A DNA stretch of 64,000 nt from Pseudomonadota bacterium. Its GTDB lineage: Bacteria; Pseudomonadota; Gammaproteobacteria; Xanthomonadales; Xanthomonadaceae. The first letter of the stretch is position 1; each line of letters begins with the position of its first letter. Below the pieces are notes generated by a model. That model did no database searches. It had not been told where the DNA came from and was given only the letters and a program-made list of their open reading frames with translations. A program made the position numbers and the translations under genes. Positions 40,514-48,762 of the stretch are shown here, piece after piece. Location: contig JAKACT010000006.1 in the NCBI GenBank assembly GCA_021821195.1, positions 1 through 64,000 of the forward strand. Direction: 5' to 3'.

Positions 40514-41601
40514 GCCGTGTCGGCCTGGATCGCCAGCGCATCGTCCAGCAGCGCCGCTGCGGTGACCGCCGCGCCGGCACCCGGCCCCTGGATCACCAGC
40601 GGCTGCTCGCGATAGCGATCCGACCAGATCGCCACCCGGTTGTCGGTGCCGCCGCCGCCCACCAGTGGGTGCTCGGCGGGCAGGGCTTCCAGGCCCACCG
40701 TGGCGCGCCCGTCGGCACCCAGCCGGGCGACAAAGCGCAGCTCCTCGCCGTTCTTATAGGCGCCGGCGTAGCGCTCGCGCAGCGGCGCATCCAGCGCCGG
40801 CAGCGCGGCGTCCAGCGCCTCGCGCGGCAGCGCCGCCAGCGTCGGTGGCACCAGCGACTGCACCCGCACCGCCTCGGCCTCCAGCGCGAAGCCCGAAGCA
40901 CGCGCCAGGATCAGCAGCTTGCGGCGCACGTCCTCGCCGGACAGGTCTTCGCGCGGATCCGGCTCGGTGTAGCCGGCGTCGCGTGCCTGCCGGACGAAGC
41001 CGGAAAACGGCTGCTTGCCGTCGTAATGGTTGAACAGCCAGGCCAGCGAACCGGACAGCACCCCGGCAATCGCGTGGATGCGGTCGCCACCGGCCTGCAG
41101 CGCGCGCAACGAACGCAGCAGCGGCAGCCCGGCGCCGACCGTGGCGCTGTCGCCGTAGTGGCTGCCGCCCGCCCGCTGCGCGGCCTGGATCGCCTGCCAG
41201 CGCGACAGCGCAGTGCCCTGTCCCAGCTTGCAGGCGGTGACCACGTGGATGCCGCGCGCCAGCCAGTGTGCATGTTTCGCCGCCACCGCTTCCGAGGCGG
41301 TGGCGTCGATGACGATGCGGGTGCCGGTACCCGCCAGCGCGTCTTCCACCGCGGCCAGCGAACTGGCCTGCGGCGCATGCTGGAGCAGCAGCTCGCCGGC
41401 GTCGCTGGGAATGCCGGCGGGATTGCCGAGCGCGTAGCGCGAATTGGCTGCATGCACCAGCGACAACCGCTGCCCCAGCGGGGTGCCCTGCCAACCGGCC
41501 AACCGCGCCCACACCGCGCTGCCGACAGTACCGGTGCCCAGCAGTGCCAGCCGCGCCGGCGCGACCTGCGCCGTGCGCAGCGCCGCGATGCGCGCGCTCA
41601 C
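40456..41601 (-). CDS. hom: Homoserine dehydrogenase
   Basis: 381 residues. Reduces aspartate semialdehyde to homoserine. The NAD(P) motif is LALLGTGTVGSAVWARL, then the catalytic region IAGVLSGSLAWLFNHYDG and YTEPDPREDLSGEDVRRKLLILAR. There is no aspartokinase domain and no C-terminal ACT domain, so it resembles the C-terminal half of ThrA or MetL standing alone. The start overlaps the metB stop by four bases, and the last 58 bp overlap the convergent EAL gene. Confidence 0.93.
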   Translation of the reverse strand: MSARIAALRTAQVAPARLALLGTGTVGSAVWARLAGWQGTPLGQRLSLVHAANSRYALGNPAGIPSDAGELLLQHAPQASSLAAVEDALAGTGTRIVIDATASEAVAAKHAHWLARGIHVVTACKLGQGTALSRWQAIQAAQRAGGSHYGDSATVGAGLPLLRSLRALQAGGDRIHAIAGVLSGSLAWLFNHYDGKQPFSGFVRQARDAGYTEPDPREDLSGEDVRRKLLILARASGFALEAEAVRVQSLVPPTLAALPREALDAALPALDAPLRERYAGAYKNGEELRFVARLGADGRATVGLEALPAEHPLVGGGGTDNRVAIWSDRYREQPLVIQGPGAGAAVTAAALLDDALAIQADTAQPVGRPKKSAIGTGRWNT

Positions 41602-42809
41602 CGTGCAGCCTGGCGTTTGTCCGCGCCCGCAGCCTGCGCGCGCGCCAGCGCCTCGGACAGATCGGCCAGCAGGTCGTCGACGTGCTCGATGCCCACCGAC
41701 AGCCGCAGCAGCCCATCACCGATACCGGCGGCGGCGCGCGCCTCGGCGCTCATCGCCGCGTGGGTCATGGTGGCCGGGTGCGCCACCAGGCTCTCCACCC
41801 CGCCCAGCGACTCGGCCAGGGTGAAGTAGCGCAGGCCATCGACGAAGGCGCGCACCGCCGCCTCGCCGCCGTCCAGTTCCACGCTGAGCATCGCCCCGAA
41901 GCCATGCTGCTGACGCGCCGCCAGCGCGTGACCGGGGTGGCTTTCCAGTCCCGGGTAATGCACGACGCGCACCGCCGGGTGGCCATCCAGCAGCGCCACC
42001 AGCGCGCGGGTGTTCTCCTGGTGCACGCGCAGGCGCGCGTCCAGCGTGCGCAGGCCGCGCAGGGTCAGGAAGCTGTCGAACGGCGAGCCGGTCAGGCCCA
42101 GCGCGTTCGCCCACCACGCCAGCTGCGCATGCACCTCGGCGTCCTTCGCCACCGCCGCACCACCGACAACGTCGCTGTGGCCGTTGATGTACTTGGTGGT
42201 GGAATGCACCACCACGTCGGCGCCGAAATCGGCGATCGGCCGCTGCAGCGCCGGCGACAGGAAGGTGTTGTCGGCCACCGCCAGCGCGCCCGCGGCGTGC
42301 GCGGCCTCGATCACCGCGTGCAGGTCGGTGATCCGCAGCAGCGGGTTCGACGGGGTTTCGATCCACACCAGCCGGGGGTTGCGCGCCAGCGCCGCGGCCA
42401 CCGCCTGCGGATCGGTGAGGTTGCAGGTGAGCAGCTCGAACGCGCCCTTCTTCGCCAGTGCGTTGAACAGCCGCCAGCTGCCGCCATAGCAATCGTGCGG
42501 CACCACCAGCACGTCGCCGGGTTGCAGCAGCGCGTGCAGCACCAGTGTGATCGCGCCCATCCCGGTGGCGGTGACGACGCCGCCGGCGCCGCCTTCCAGT
42601 TCGGCCAGCGCTTCGCCCAGCAGGTCGCGGGTGGGGTTGCCGCTGCGGGTGTAGTCGTAGGCGCGCTTGTCGTTGAAGCCGGCGAAGCTGAAGTTCGACG
42701 ACAGCACCAGCGGCGGGGTGACCGCGCCGAAGGCGGTGTCGCGGTCGATGCCGGCGCGCACCGCGCGGGTGGCGGCGCGGCTGTCCGCGGCGGGGATGCC
42801 AGTACTCAT
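41598..42809 (-). CDS. metB: Cystathionine gamma-synthase (MetB-type PLP enzyme)
   Basis: 403 residues from ATG 42809; the long track ORF extends falsely upstream. A Cys/Met-metabolism PLP enzyme: DYTRSGNPTRDLLGEALAELEGG, WIETPSNPLLRITD, the PLP lysine in HSTTKYINGHSDVVGG and SLGGVESLVAHPATMTHA. It would condense an activated homoserine with cysteine. Related enzymes (gamma-lyase, O-acetylhomoserine sulfhydrylase) look similar, but the operon with metX and hom supports gamma-synthase. It overlaps both neighbours by ATGA. Confidence 0.9.
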   Translation of the reverse strand: MSTGIPAADSRAATRAVRAGIDRDTAFGAVTPPLVLSSNFSFAGFNDKRAYDYTRSGNPTRDLLGEALAELEGGAGGVVTATGMGAITLVLHALLQPGDVLVVPHDCYGGSWRLFNALAKKGAFELLTCNLTDPQAVAAALARNPRLVWIETPSNPLLRITDLHAVIEAAHAAGALAVADNTFLSPALQRPIADFGADVVVHSTTKYINGHSDVVGGAAVAKDAEVHAQLAWWANALGLTGSPFDSFLTLRGLRTLDARLRVHQENTRALVALLDGHPAVRVVHYPGLESHPGHALAARQQHGFGAMLSVELDGGEAAVRAFVDGLRYFTLAESLGGVESLVAHPATMTHAAMSAEARAAAGIGDGLLRLSVGIEHVDDLLADLSEALARAQAAGADKRQAAR

Positions 42810-43879
42810 GCAGGAACTCCGGAGGATGCGGGAAGGGGAATGCGGGAGGCGGGGCCGAACAGTTCGCTGGCCAGCAGCGCGTCGATGCGGTCGGTTTCCT
42901 TGAGGAAGGCGTCGTGGCCGTAGGGCGAGCGCAGCACGCGCAGGCGGCCGCGGCCGCCGAGGCCTTCGATCAGCTCCACCGCGTCGGCCATCGGCACCAG
43001 CCGGTCGCCTTCGACCGCGATCACCGACACCGGCACGCCCACCTGCGCGGGATCGATGCGGTGCAGGTCGATGGACTCGGACAGCCGCAGCCAGGCGGTA
43101 GGCGAGACGCGGGCAACGAACTTCGCCCCGGCCGCATCCAGGTAATCCTCGGCCGCGACCCGCACCTGGCCGTTGCAGATCCGCGGCAGCGCGTCGAAGC
43201 GCTCGGCGAATTCCTCCGGGGTGCGGTAGCTCAGCATCGCGAACTGGCGCGCCAGCGACAGGCCCTGCTCGTCGGCGCACTGCAGCCGCCCCAGCGCCAC
43301 CGCCTTGCGCTGCAGCGCACGCCACGCCGCGGCATACGGATGCGGGCGATGCACGCCGCTCACCGCCACCAGCTTGCGCAGCCGCTGCGCATGCCGCACC
43401 GCCAGCTGCAGCCCGACCAGCGCTCCGTAGGAATAGCCCACGTAACCGGCCAGCGCGTCGATGCCCAGTGCGTCCAGCAGCAGCGCCACCGCATCGGCCT
43501 GATCGGCGGTGTCGATGGGTGCATCCAGGCTGCCGTCGGCGCCGACGTAGTCGAAGGCGAGGATGCGCAGCCGCGACGGATCCAGCGCGCGGCCGGCCCC
43601 CAGCAGGCCCTCGGCCCAGCCGGGGGCGGCGTCCAGCGCATTGGCGGCGACGTGGCGATGCGCGGAAATCCCGCCGGCCACGAACACCACCGGCGCACCG
43701 GCGGGGCCCACCAGTTCGTAGTCCAGGCGCAGCCTGCGGGTGCCGGCATGACGGCTGGCCAGCACCGCATCGAGGCTGCCGCGGCGGGCATCGGCGGCGT
43801 CCGCCGGAACCGCAGGCATCGGCTCCGCCGCCCGGGGAAGGGGATGGCAGGACGGGGCGAGGCGGTTGGCAAGGTTCAC
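42806..43879 (-). CDS. metX: Homoserine O-acyltransferase MetX family (probably succinyltransferase)
   Basis: 357 residues if started at GTG 43879, which has GGAG six bases upstream; ATG 43819 is an alternative. An alpha/beta hydrolase-fold acyltransferase: VVFVAGGISAHRHVAA, nucleophile serine in VGYSYGALVGLQ, acid in VIAVEGDRLVPMAD and histidine in SPYGHDAFLKETD. Xanthomonad homologues are generally annotated as homoserine O-succinyltransferases, which I follow from memory. It is the first gene of metX-metB-hom and lies directly under a SAM-I riboswitch. Confidence 0.9.
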   Translation of the reverse strand: MNLANRLAPSCHPLPRAAEPMPAVPADAADARRGSLDAVLASRHAGTRRLRLDYELVGPAGAPVVFVAGGISAHRHVAANALDAAPGWAEGLLGAGRALDPSRLRILAFDYVGADGSLDAPIDTADQADAVALLLDALGIDALAGYVGYSYGALVGLQLAVRHAQRLRKLVAVSGVHRPHPYAAAWRALQRKAVALGRLQCADEQGLSLARQFAMLSYRTPEEFAERFDALPRICNGQVRVAAEDYLDAAGAKFVARVSPTAWLRLSESIDLHRIDPAQVGVPVSVIAVEGDRLVPMADAVELIEGLGGRGRLRVLRSPYGHDAFLKETDRIDALLASELFGPASRIPLPASSGVPA

Positions 43880-43884
43880 GGCGG

Positions 43885-43912
43885 ACTCCGGCGATGGACA
43901 GCCCATCGGAGT
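43885..43912 (-). promoter_or_regulatory. Ribosome-binding-site hairpin of metX
   Basis: On the minus strand ACTCCGATGG-gctgt-CCATCGCCGGAGT folds into a 10-bp stem with a 2-nt bulge. The 3' arm contains GGAG, exactly six bases before GTG 43879. Formation of this stem would block translation, fitting the expression platform of the riboswitch just upstream. Confidence 0.65.
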
Positions 43913-43975
43913 CGCGCGGGGATGCGGGAAGGCCGAACGCGTCGGCGTCGCGAACCGCAGCCTGCGGCTTCGCAA

Positions 43976-44091
43976 CCATCTTCCGGCAGACGCTCAGGTC
44001 CCCGCAGGATTTGGCACCTCGCCGACGCGCCTGCGCGCGCCGTCAGGTTGCCCCGGCATCAAAGGGCCTGTCCCTCCGCCGGTCTCGATGG
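43976..44091 (-). promoter_or_regulatory. SAM-I riboswitch (S-box) controlling metX-metB-hom
   Basis: Read on the minus strand the region starts ccatcgagaccggcggaggg, continues acaggccctttgatgccggg and gcaacctgac, and ends with gaggtgccaaatcctgcggg before gaagatgg. The elements gagaccggcggagggac, gatgccggggcaacc and aggtgccaaatcctgc are the conserved SAM-I core (kink-turn, P3 and J3/4). P1 pairs CCATC with GATGG at the two ends. SAM binding should repress methionine synthesis. Gene context (homoserine acyltransferase) agrees. Confidence 0.95.
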
Positions 44092-44099
44092 ATGCGTCC

Positions 44100-44128
44100 A
44101 GTCTGGAGGTGCCTCGCCACCATGTCAA
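44100..44128 (-). promoter_or_regulatory. Candidate promoter of the metX riboswitch operon
   Basis: Minus-strand TTGACA (44123-44128), 17-bp spacer and CAGACT (44100-44105). The -35 is perfect and the -10 weak (3 of 6). Transcription would begin near 44093, two bases before the aptamer P1 helix, a position that fits well. Confidence 0.45.
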
Positions 44129-44250
44129 TCTCTTCATTCGGATGAAGCGATGTTAATAACCAAACATCATGACCCGGCGTGGCAGCCTCCCGCGCTGCCG
44201 CGCCCGCACCCTGCAGGGACAGGTTGCCGCCCGGCCGGCATACTCCGGCG

Positions 44251-45150
44251 ATGCGTCCGCTTCTCCTCCTCCTGCTGGCCTGCCTGTGCAGCGCCTCCAA
44301 CGCCGCCGCGCCGGCGGCCGATACGCCAGCCGTGGCGCGGCTGCGCATCGAGCCCAGCGACGATGGCTATCTGGCGTGGGCCGACAACCTGCTGGCCGGA
44401 CCGATCGAGGTACGGCTGGATGTGGCCGGGGGCACCCCGCCGCCCAGCCAGCCGCTGTTGCCCGCACGCGCCGGCGTGCCCGCGGCAGGCAGCGCCCTGG
44501 TGGCGCGGCTGCAGGCGCCTGCCGGGCGCAATGGCTGGCTGCGGCTGCGCCTGCAAGGGATACCCGGCAGCTCCAACGCGCGGCCCCGCGACGTGATCTA
44601 CGCCCTGCCCGTGGCGCAGGCACAGGCCTGCATCGACCAGGGCTTCGATGGCGGATTCAGCCACCACGACGCGGAAAACCGCCATGCGCTGGATTTCGCG
44701 GTGCCGGTGGGCACGCCCGTCCTGGCCGCGCGCGGCGGGGTGGTGATGCAGACGCAGGGCGGGTTCCGCGACCACGGCCTGGACCGGGCGCGCGATGCCG
44801 GCCGCGCCAACTACATCCGCATCCTGCATGACGACGGCAGCATGGGGCTGTATGCGCACCTGGCCGAAGCCGGGGTGCTGGTCGACGTCGGCCAGCGGGT
44901 GGTGGCCGGGCAGCGCATCGGACTATCCGGCAACACCGGTTACAGCACCGCGCCGCACCTGCACTTCGCGGTGCAGGTCAACCGCGGCATGCAGCTGGAA
45001 ACGATTCCCTTCCGCATGCCGTCGGCACAGCCAGGCCCGGGCGCGGTGGCGTCCGGAACGGCTCAGGCCACTTCTTCGTCGAGCGTCGACGGTTCGACCA
45101 GCTCGCGCCACTGCGGCAGCTTGTCCAGCATGCCGACCGAGCGCAGGTAG
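44251..45150 (+). CDS. M23-family metallopeptidase (peptidoglycan endopeptidase-like)
   Basis: 299 residues from ATG 44251. Signal peptide MRPLLLLLLACLCSASNA. An N-terminal domain of about 110 residues precedes the LytM/M23 domain (about 140-270): zinc ligands in NRHALDFAVPVGTPVLA and the HLHF motif in TAPHLHFAVQ, with YAHL between them. The motifs needed for catalysis are present, so it is probably an active cell-wall hydrolase in the periplasm. The last 88 bases overlap the 3' end of the convergent HDOD gene; the low-complexity tail ([16 protein letters not shown]) comes from this overlap. Confidence 0.9.
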   Translation: MRPLLLLLLACLCSASNAAAPAADTPAVARLRIEPSDDGYLAWADNLLAGPIEVRLDVAGGTPPPSQPLLPARAGVPAAGSALVARLQAPAGRNGWLRLRLQGIPGSSNARPRDVIYALPVAQAQACIDQGFDGGFSHHDAENRHALDFAVPVGTPVLAARGGVVMQTQGGFRDHGLDRARDAGRANYIRILHDDGSMGLYAHLAEAGVLVDVGQRVVAGQRIGLSGNTGYSTAPHLHFAVQVNRGMQLETIPFRMPSAQPGPGAVASGTAQATSSSSVDGSTSSRHCGSLSSMPTERR

Positions 45151-46181
45151 CTTTCGTCCGGCTCAAGGCCGGCCACCAGGGCGCTGGCCACGTGCACCGC
45201 GCCGGTGACCCAGAAGCCGCCGGAGCGCATCTGCCCCGGCCGGCGCTGGTAGGCCACCGCCTCCACGATCGGCATCGGCAGGCCCCACAGGCCGAGCAGG
45301 TAGGCGCCCGCCTCCGCGAAGTGCGGCTTGGGCTCGCCGAACTCATTGGTTTCCTCTTCCTCGCCCGCGGCCACGCCCGGCAGCAGCCGGCCCACTTCGG
45401 CCAGCAGGCTGGCGGTGGCCGCCAGCTCGGCGCTGGGCCCGGGCAGCAGCCGCCGCGCCAGGTTGGAGGCGCGCAGCGCGCGATCCTGCACTTCCTCGCG
45501 CTGCTTGCTGCCGCCGAATCCGGCCCCGCCGAACGCTTCGATGGTCAGCACCATCCGCAGCAGCGCCTGATGCCCCAACCGCAGCACCGCCGCCCGCATG
45601 TCGCTGATCTCGCGGCCGCCGGAGAAATAGGCGGAGTTGCACAGCCGCAGCACCTTGGCGGCAATCGCCGGATCCTGCGACAGCGCCTGCGAAATGGCCT
45701 GGTTGCTGGCCTCCGGATCGCGCAGCAGGCGGGTCAGCTGCAGGTACAGCCGCGGCGGCGGCGGCAGCGAGCTGATCCTGCCCAGGGTCTTCTTGAGCGC
45801 CTCGTTGTCGAGCAGCTCGCGCAGTTCGATGACGCTCTCGACCGCCGCCACCAGCTCGCCCGGATCCAGCGGCCGGCCCAGCACCCGGTGCGCGCACTCC
45901 AGCCCCTGCGCGATGTCCACGCTGTCCTGGTCGGGCGACTGGTCCAGCAGCAGGATGCGGACCGCCTGCGGATACAGCGCGGCCACCCGCGCCAGCAGCT
46001 CCGGCCCGCTCATCGCGCCGGGGCTCAGGCCGCAGACGAACACGTCGAACGCGGGCATGCCCGCCTCCACCTGCACGCCTTCCGGCAGCCAGGCGATATC
46101 CCAGTCCAGCCCGAAATCGGCCAGCAGGCCTTCGAATTCGGCGGCCCGCGCCGCGTCCTCACCGACAATGACTATGTGCAC
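45063..46181 (-). CDS. HDOD-domain protein with degenerate receiver domain
   Basis: 372 residues from GTG 46181 (VHIVIVGED). Residues 1-120 look like a CheY-type receiver, but the phospho-aspartate region reads [15 protein letters not shown], so the acceptor is missing. Residues about 140-340 form an HDOD domain ([53 protein letters not shown]), a non-catalytic relative of HD phosphodiesterases often found in c-di-GMP and motility control. It may bind c-di-GMP-signalling partners without phosphorylation. Confidence 0.88.
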   Translation of the reverse strand: MHIVIVGEDAARAAEFEGLLADFGLDWDIAWLPEGVQVEAGMPAFDVFVCGLSPGAMSGPELLARVAALYPQAVRILLLDQSPDQDSVDIAQGLECAHRVLGRPLDPGELVAAVESVIELRELLDNEALKKTLGRISSLPPPPRLYLQLTRLLRDPEASNQAISQALSQDPAIAAKVLRLCNSAYFSGGREISDMRAAVLRLGHQALLRMVLTIEAFGGAGFGGSKQREEVQDRALRASNLARRLLPGPSAELAATASLLAEVGRLLPGVAAGEEEETNEFGEPKPHFAEAGAYLLGLWGLPMPIVEAVAYQRRPGQMRSGGFWVTGAVHVASALVAGLEPDESYLRSVGMLDKLPQWRELVEPSTLDEEVA

Positions 46182-46329
46182 TACGACACCTTTTGAGCAG
46201 GTTTCCCCGGGGCGCGCCGCGGCGGCGGCGGACTGGCATCGCGTCGCCCCGCCTTGCAGGGACGCGCCCACCATGAAACGCGGAAACCGGCCAGCGCCGG
46301 CACCGCTGCGGCCATGCTGCCCCCGCCGG

Positions 46330-46335
46330 TATAAT
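46330..46335 (+). promoter_or_regulatory. Consensus -10 box of prfC (leaderless)
   Basis: A perfect TATAAT with 6 nt (ttggca) before the ATG at 46342. The expected transcription start falls on or within a base or two of the A of ATG, and no ribosome binding site is present. The -35 region has no clear TTGACA. Confidence 0.7.
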
Positions 46336-46341
46336 TTGGCA

Positions 46342-47946
46342 ATGTCAGAAGTCGCCATCGAAGCTGCGCGCCGTCGCACTTTCGCCATCATCTCCCACCC
46401 CGACGCCGGCAAGACCACGCTCACCGAAAAGCTGCTGCTGTTCGGGGGCGCGATCCAGATGGCCGGTTCGGTGAAGGGCCGCAAGGCCGCCCGCCACGCG
46501 ACATCCGACTGGATGGCGCTCGAGAAGGAGCGCGGCATTTCCGTGACCAGCTCGGTGATGCAGTTCCCCTACGAGGGCCGCATCGTCAACCTGCTGGACA
46601 CCCCCGGCCACGCCGACTTCGGCGAGGACACCTACCGCGTGCTCACCGCGGTGGACAGCGCGCTGATGGTGATCGACGTCGCCAAGGGCGTGGAGGAACG
46701 CACCATCAAGCTGATGGAGGTGTGCCGCCTGCGCGACACGCCAATCATGACCTTCGTCAACAAGCTCGACCGCGAGGGCAAGGACCCGATCGACCTGCTG
46801 GACGAGATCGAATCGGTGCTGGGCATCCAGTGCGCCCCGGTGACTTGGCCGATCGGCATGGGCAAGCGCCTGAAGGGCGTGGTGCACCTGATCAGCGGCG
46901 AAGTGCATCTGTACGAATCCGGGCGCAACTTCACCCGCCAGGACTCCACCATCTTCCCGTCGCTGGACGATCCGGGCGTGGAGGCCGCGATCGGCGCGCC
47001 CATGCTTGCAGAAGTGCGCGAACAGCTGGAACTGGTGCAGGGTGCGTCGGCGGCGTTCGACCACGCCGAATACCTGGCCGGCAGGCAGTCGCCGGTGTTC
47101 TTCGGCTCCGGCGTCAACAACTTCGGCGTGCAGCCGCTGCTGGACTTTTTCGTGCAGCACGCGCCCGCGCCCGGCGCACGCGCCACCACCAGCCGCGAGG
47201 TGGCGGCCTCGGAAAACAAGCTCACCGGCTTCGTGTTCAAGATCCAAGCCAACATGGACCCGATGCATCGCGACCGGGTGGCGTTCATGCGCGTGTGTTC
47301 CGGCAAGTTCAGCGCCGGCATGAAGGCGTTCCACGTGCGCAGCGGCAAGGAAGTGAAGCTGGCCAACGCGCTAACCTTCATGGCCAGCGACCGCGAGATC
47401 GCCGAATCCGCCTTCCCCGGCGATGTGATCGGCATCCACAACCACGGCACCATCTCCATCGGCGACACCTTCACCGAAGGCGAGAAGCTGTCGTTCACCG
47501 GCATCCCCAGCTTCGCCCCGGAGCTGTTCCGGCGCGCGCGCCTGCGCGACCCGCTCAAGCTCAAGCAGCTGCAGAAGGGCCTGGCCCAACTCAGCGAGGA
47601 AGGCGCCACCCAGTTCTTCAAGCCGCTGATGAGCAACGACCTGGTGCTGGGCGCGGTCGGCGTGCTGCAGTTCGACGTGGCGGCGTACCGCCTGAAGGAC
47701 GAATACGGCGTCGAGGCGATCTTCGAACAGGTGCAGGTGGCCACCGCGCGCTGGATCCGCTGCAACGACGCGAAGAAGCTGGAGGAGTTCCGCGAGAAGA
47801 ACGCGCTGAACCTCGCCATCGACGCGTCCGGCGCGCTGGTTTACCTCGCGCCCAGCCGGGTCAACCTGCAATTGGCGCAGGAGCGCGCGCCGGGCGTGGA
47901 ATTCCTCGCCACCCGCGAGCACGCGCAGTCGGCAGGCATCGCATAA
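46342..47946 (+). CDS. prfC: Peptide chain release factor 3 (RF3)
   Basis: 534 residues from ATG 46342; the 769-residue track ORF runs backwards through the HDOD region. A translational GTPase that recycles RF1 and RF2. G1 is [11 protein letters not shown]2 is [13 protein letters not shown]3 is [15 protein letters not shown]4 is NKLDRE. Domains II and III follow ([38 protein letters not shown]). The length and motifs separate it from EF-G. Its mRNA is probably leaderless (see the -10 box). Confidence 0.97.
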   Translation: MSEVAIEAARRRTFAIISHPDAGKTTLTEKLLLFGGAIQMAGSVKGRKAARHATSDWMALEKERGISVTSSVMQFPYEGRIVNLLDTPGHADFGEDTYRVLTAVDSALMVIDVAKGVEERTIKLMEVCRLRDTPIMTFVNKLDREGKDPIDLLDEIESVLGIQCAPVTWPIGMGKRLKGVVHLISGEVHLYESGRNFTRQDSTIFPSLDDPGVEAAIGAPMLAEVREQLELVQGASAAFDHAEYLAGRQSPVFFGSGVNNFGVQPLLDFFVQHAPAPGARATTSREVAASENKLTGFVFKIQANMDPMHRDRVAFMRVCSGKFSAGMKAFHVRSGKEVKLANALTFMASDREIAESAFPGDVIGIHNHGTISIGDTFTEGEKLSFTGIPSFAPELFRRARLRDPLKLKQLQKGLAQLSEEGATQFFKPLMSNDLVLGAVGVLQFDVAAYRLKDEYGVEAIFEQVQVATARWIRCNDAKKLEEFREKNALNLAIDASGALVYLAPSRVNLQLAQERAPGVEFLATREHAQSAGIA

Positions 47947-48015
47947 GGCCGGCCTGTGGGGCGGTGGCCGCGGCTGCGCTGGCGGAATCAAAGCGGCGAT
48001 GGCCGGCCTCTGCCG

Positions 48016-48306
48016 ATGACGCCGTTGTACCCGGAGTTGCGGCAGCCAGCCGCCTACTCCGAGGACCCCGCCGTGGATGCCAGCACCAAGACCATCCTGC
48101 AGTCGCAACTCAGCGTACTTTCCAGCACCAATGCCGGCTTCAAGGCGATGCTGAACATTCCCCCGCCGATGCTCATGGCCGGAATGCCGCCGATGCCGGT
48201 ATCGCTGCAGCCGGCACTGGCGCCGTATCTGGCGGCGATGAAGGGGCAGGCCGACAACTACGACAAGCTGATCAAGCTGGTGTCGGAAGTCATCGACAAG
48301 AGCTGA
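48016..48306 (+). CDS. Small hypothetical protein
   Basis: 96 residues from ATG 48016 or 77 from GTG 48073, which has the better ribosome binding site (GAGGA, 8 nt upstream). The conserved-looking part starts DASTKTILQSQLSVLSST and runs AGFKAMLNIPPPMLMAGMPPMPVSLQPAL, a methionine- and proline-rich centre, with a helical C-terminus ending SEVIDKS. I do not recognise the family. It is convergent with the CBS-domain gene. Confidence 0.6.
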   Translation: MTPLYPELRQPAAYSEDPAVDASTKTILQSQLSVLSSTNAGFKAMLNIPPPMLMAGMPPMPVSLQPALAPYLAAMKGQADNYDKLIKLVSEVIDKS

Positions 48307-48321
48307 GGCCCGTCACGGGCC
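48307..48321. terminator. Short hairpin between convergent genes, possible bidirectional terminator
   Basis: GGCCCG-tca-CGGGCC directly follows the stop of the small hypothetical gene and precedes the end of the CBS gene. A stable 6-bp stem but no T-tract on either side, so this is only a candidate. Confidence 0.25.
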
Positions 48322-48333
48322 GCCAGGCGAGTG

Positions 48334-48762
48334 TCAGGAAGCGATATAGCGCTGCAGCTGGTCGATGTCGCGCTGCTGCAGCTCGATCACGGTCTTGACC
48401 AGGTCGCCGATCGACAGCACGCCAACCACCGCGCCGCCGTCGACCACCGGCAGGTGGCGGATCCGGCGGTCGGTCACCAGCTGCATGCAGTGGTCGATGT
48501 GGTCGCCAGGCGCCACCGTCACCACCTCGGCGGTCATGATGTCGCGCACCGGCGTATCCCGCGACGAACGCCCCTGCAGCACGATCTTGCGCGCGTAGTC
48601 GCGCTCGGAAAGGATGCCGGCCAGCCGCGCGCCGTCCATCACCAACAGTGCGCCGATACCGCGCTCGGCCATCAGGCGGATGGCATCGATGACCGGCGCC
48701 TCCGGTCCGATCGCGATGACCTCAGGCGACTTCGCCTCCAGCAGCTGGCGCACCGTGCGCAT
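48334..48762 (-). CDS. CBS-domain-pair protein
   Basis: 142 residues from ATG 48762, preceded by GAGGAG. Two CBS domains make up the whole protein: MRTVRQLLEAKSPEVIAIGPEAPVIDAIRLMAERGIGALLVM and DIMTAEVVTVAPGDHIDHCMQLVTDRRIRHLPVV. Such proteins bind adenine nucleotides and act as energy sensors; the target is unknown. Its 5' end overlaps the end of the upstream glycosyltransferase by 41 bp. Confidence 0.92.
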   Translation of the reverse strand: MRTVRQLLEAKSPEVIAIGPEAPVIDAIRLMAERGIGALLVMDGARLAGILSERDYARKIVLQGRSSRDTPVRDIMTAEVVTVAPGDHIDHCMQLVTDRRIRHLPVVDGGAVVGVLSIGDLVKTVIELQQRDIDQLQRYIAS

